Positions 63,199 to 64,000 of a stretch of 64,000 bases of DNA are shown here, one piece after another (positions within the stretch are counted from its first letter, which is position 1; each line of letters begins with the position of its first letter). A program made the translations under genes and the position numbers. Under the pieces are notes generated by a model. That model was not told the origin of the DNA and did not search any database. It worked only from the letters and a program-made list of their open reading frames with translations. Origin of the DNA: Corynebacterium auris (GTDB lineage: Bacteria > Actinomycetota > Actinomycetes > Mycobacteriales > Mycobacteriaceae); the NCBI RefSeq assembly GCF_030408575.1, contig NZ_CP047047.1, forward strand, positions 1,909,991 through 1,973,990. Reading direction: 5' to 3'.

Positions 63199-64000
63199 TC
63201 AAGCCCGCGGGGAGTTATCGTGGAGCATCGGCAAAGAGATGGTGAACGTCGAACCCTGCCCCGGCGCGGTGCTCACGGAGATCGCGCCGCCGTGCTGCTC
63301 CACGAGCGACTTCGTAATGGCAAGCCCCAACCCGGAGCCGCCGCCACTGGCGCGGTTGCGGGAGGTGTCCGCGCGGTAGAAGCGCTCGAAGATGTGCTCC
63401 GCGTCCTCCGGCGCCATGCCGGCGCCGTCGTCGGCGATGTCGATGAACACCTTGTCCAGGTTTTCGCGCAGCGTGATGGCCACTTTCGCCTCGGGGCCAG
63501 CATGCTTGAAGGCGTTGGTGATCAGGTTGAGCATCACCTGGTGCAGGCGGTCCGGGTCGCCCTCCGCCTCGGGCACCTTCAGGCTGTCGTTGGTCACCGT
63601 GACTGTGCGCTCCGGGAAGGCGGCGCGCGCGGAATCGGCGGCGGAGGTGCACAGTTCCAGCATGTCCACGCGGCGCTTCTCCAGCCGGGTTCCCTCCGCC
63701 CGGGTCAGTGCAAGGAGGTCCTCGACGAGCAGCTTCATGCGCCCAGACTCCTGGTCGATCTTGCTCAGCACCATGTCGGGGTCCGTGACCATGCCGCTGT
63801 GATAGAGCTCGGCGTAGCCGCGGATGCTGGTCAGCGGGGTGCGCAGCTCGTGGGAGGCGTCGCCGACGAAGCGGCGCATCTGCTCCTCCTTCGCGCGGGA
63901 CTTCTCCAGGGATTCCTGCAGCTGGCCCACCATCGTGTTGACGGCGTAGGACAGCTTGCCCACCTCCGTCTCGCGCGGCCACGGGGGAACGCGGCGGGAG
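63199..64000 (-). CDS. phoS: Sensor histidine kinase (PhoS-like), 3' part; runs off the window
   Basis: About 266 C-terminal residues are visible. They show the end of a HAMP-like linker (VGKLSYAVNTMVGQLQESL), the H-box FVGDASHELRTPLTSIRGY with the phospho-accepting His, the N-box NLITNAFKHAG, G1 DIADDGAGMAPED, the F-box and G2 GSGLGLAI. The N-terminal sensor and membrane segments lie beyond 64000. In C. glutamicum the phosphate-starvation kinase PhoS lies near purB and purD, and with pstSCAB, phoU and nucH in the same region PhoS is the best guess. Other OmpR-partner kinases are not excluded. Confidence 0.75.
   Translation of the reverse strand, partial: SRRVPPWPRETEVGKLSYAVNTMVGQLQESLEKSRAKEEQMRRFVGDASHELRTPLTSIRGYAELYHSGMVTDPDMVLSKIDQESGRMKLLVEDLLALTRAEGTRLEKRRVDMLELCTSAADSARAAFPERTVTVTNDSLKVPEAEGDPDRLHQVMLNLITNAFKHAGPEAKVAITLRENLDKVFIDIADDGAGMAPEDAEHIFERFYRADTSRNRASGGGSGLGLAITKSLVEQHGGAISVSTAPGQGSTFTISLPMLHDNSPRA

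Overview
The window is chromosomal DNA of a Corynebacterium species (Actinobacteria, high GC). The evidence is gene content and order: a RamA-type LuxR regulator next to cysK-cysE, a McbR-type operator in front of cysK, mycothiol synthase, a DUF3073 protein, a CoA-transferase/dusB/phoU/pst block, and scattered purine genes ending near a PhoS-like sensor kinase. This is the order known from C. glutamicum. The species cannot be named from the sequence alone.

Layout. 1-2.1 kb: 16S rRNA on the minus strand with its leader. 2.1-6.1 kb: murA (Asp in place of the fosfomycin-target Cys), ramA, cysK and cysE. 6.1-10.5 kb: accessory stretch with a nisin-resistance-like S41 protease, an intact IS256-family element with 8-bp target duplications, five copies of a 13-bp palindrome, and a DUF222/HNH endonuclease gene. 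10.5-12.6 kb: GNAT enzyme, five tRNA genes, csoR and a maltokinase-cap-like protein. 12.6-15.4 kb: FecCD-type ABC importer behind a Fur-family-like operator. 15.4-24.3 kb: CoA-transferase, dusB, phoU, pstSCAB with tandem GTTAAC boxes, mshD. 24.3-39.9 kb: housekeeping genes (DUF2993, nitrobindin-like, pabC, ygfZ, purM, purF, purL, purQ, purS, a large secreted nuclease, glutathione peroxidase). 27.8-28.1 kb: tandem array of hairpin repeats. 40.1-41.0 kb: two-gene secreted/membrane cassette that looks acquired. 41.0-46.8 kb: ptrB, purC, a lipoprotein, purB.

47.1-62.9 kb is interrupted and rearranged. It holds a secreted protein with a C-terminal DUF4258-like domain directly coupled to a DUF2283 gene (possible toxin/immunity pair). 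Next come decayed IS3 and IS256 elements, an IS21 element split by a nested IS3, another IS3 remnant, a DtxR-box-preceded siderophore ABC operon of mixed base composition, and a nonsense-mutated IS481 transposase. purD and a HIT protein survive as conserved islands, followed by more IS481/IS3 debris. The window ends inside a sensor kinase gene, probably phoS.

Functional themes. Phosphate: pstSCAB, phoU, the secreted nuclease and PhoS lie in one region. Purines: eight pur genes, all on the minus strand, in several transcription units. Metals: two FecCD importers and CsoR. Sulfur: cysK and cysE. The candidates most likely to be undescribed are the DUF4258-like/DUF2283 pair, the 40.2-41.0 kb cassette, and the palindrome cluster beside the HNH gene.
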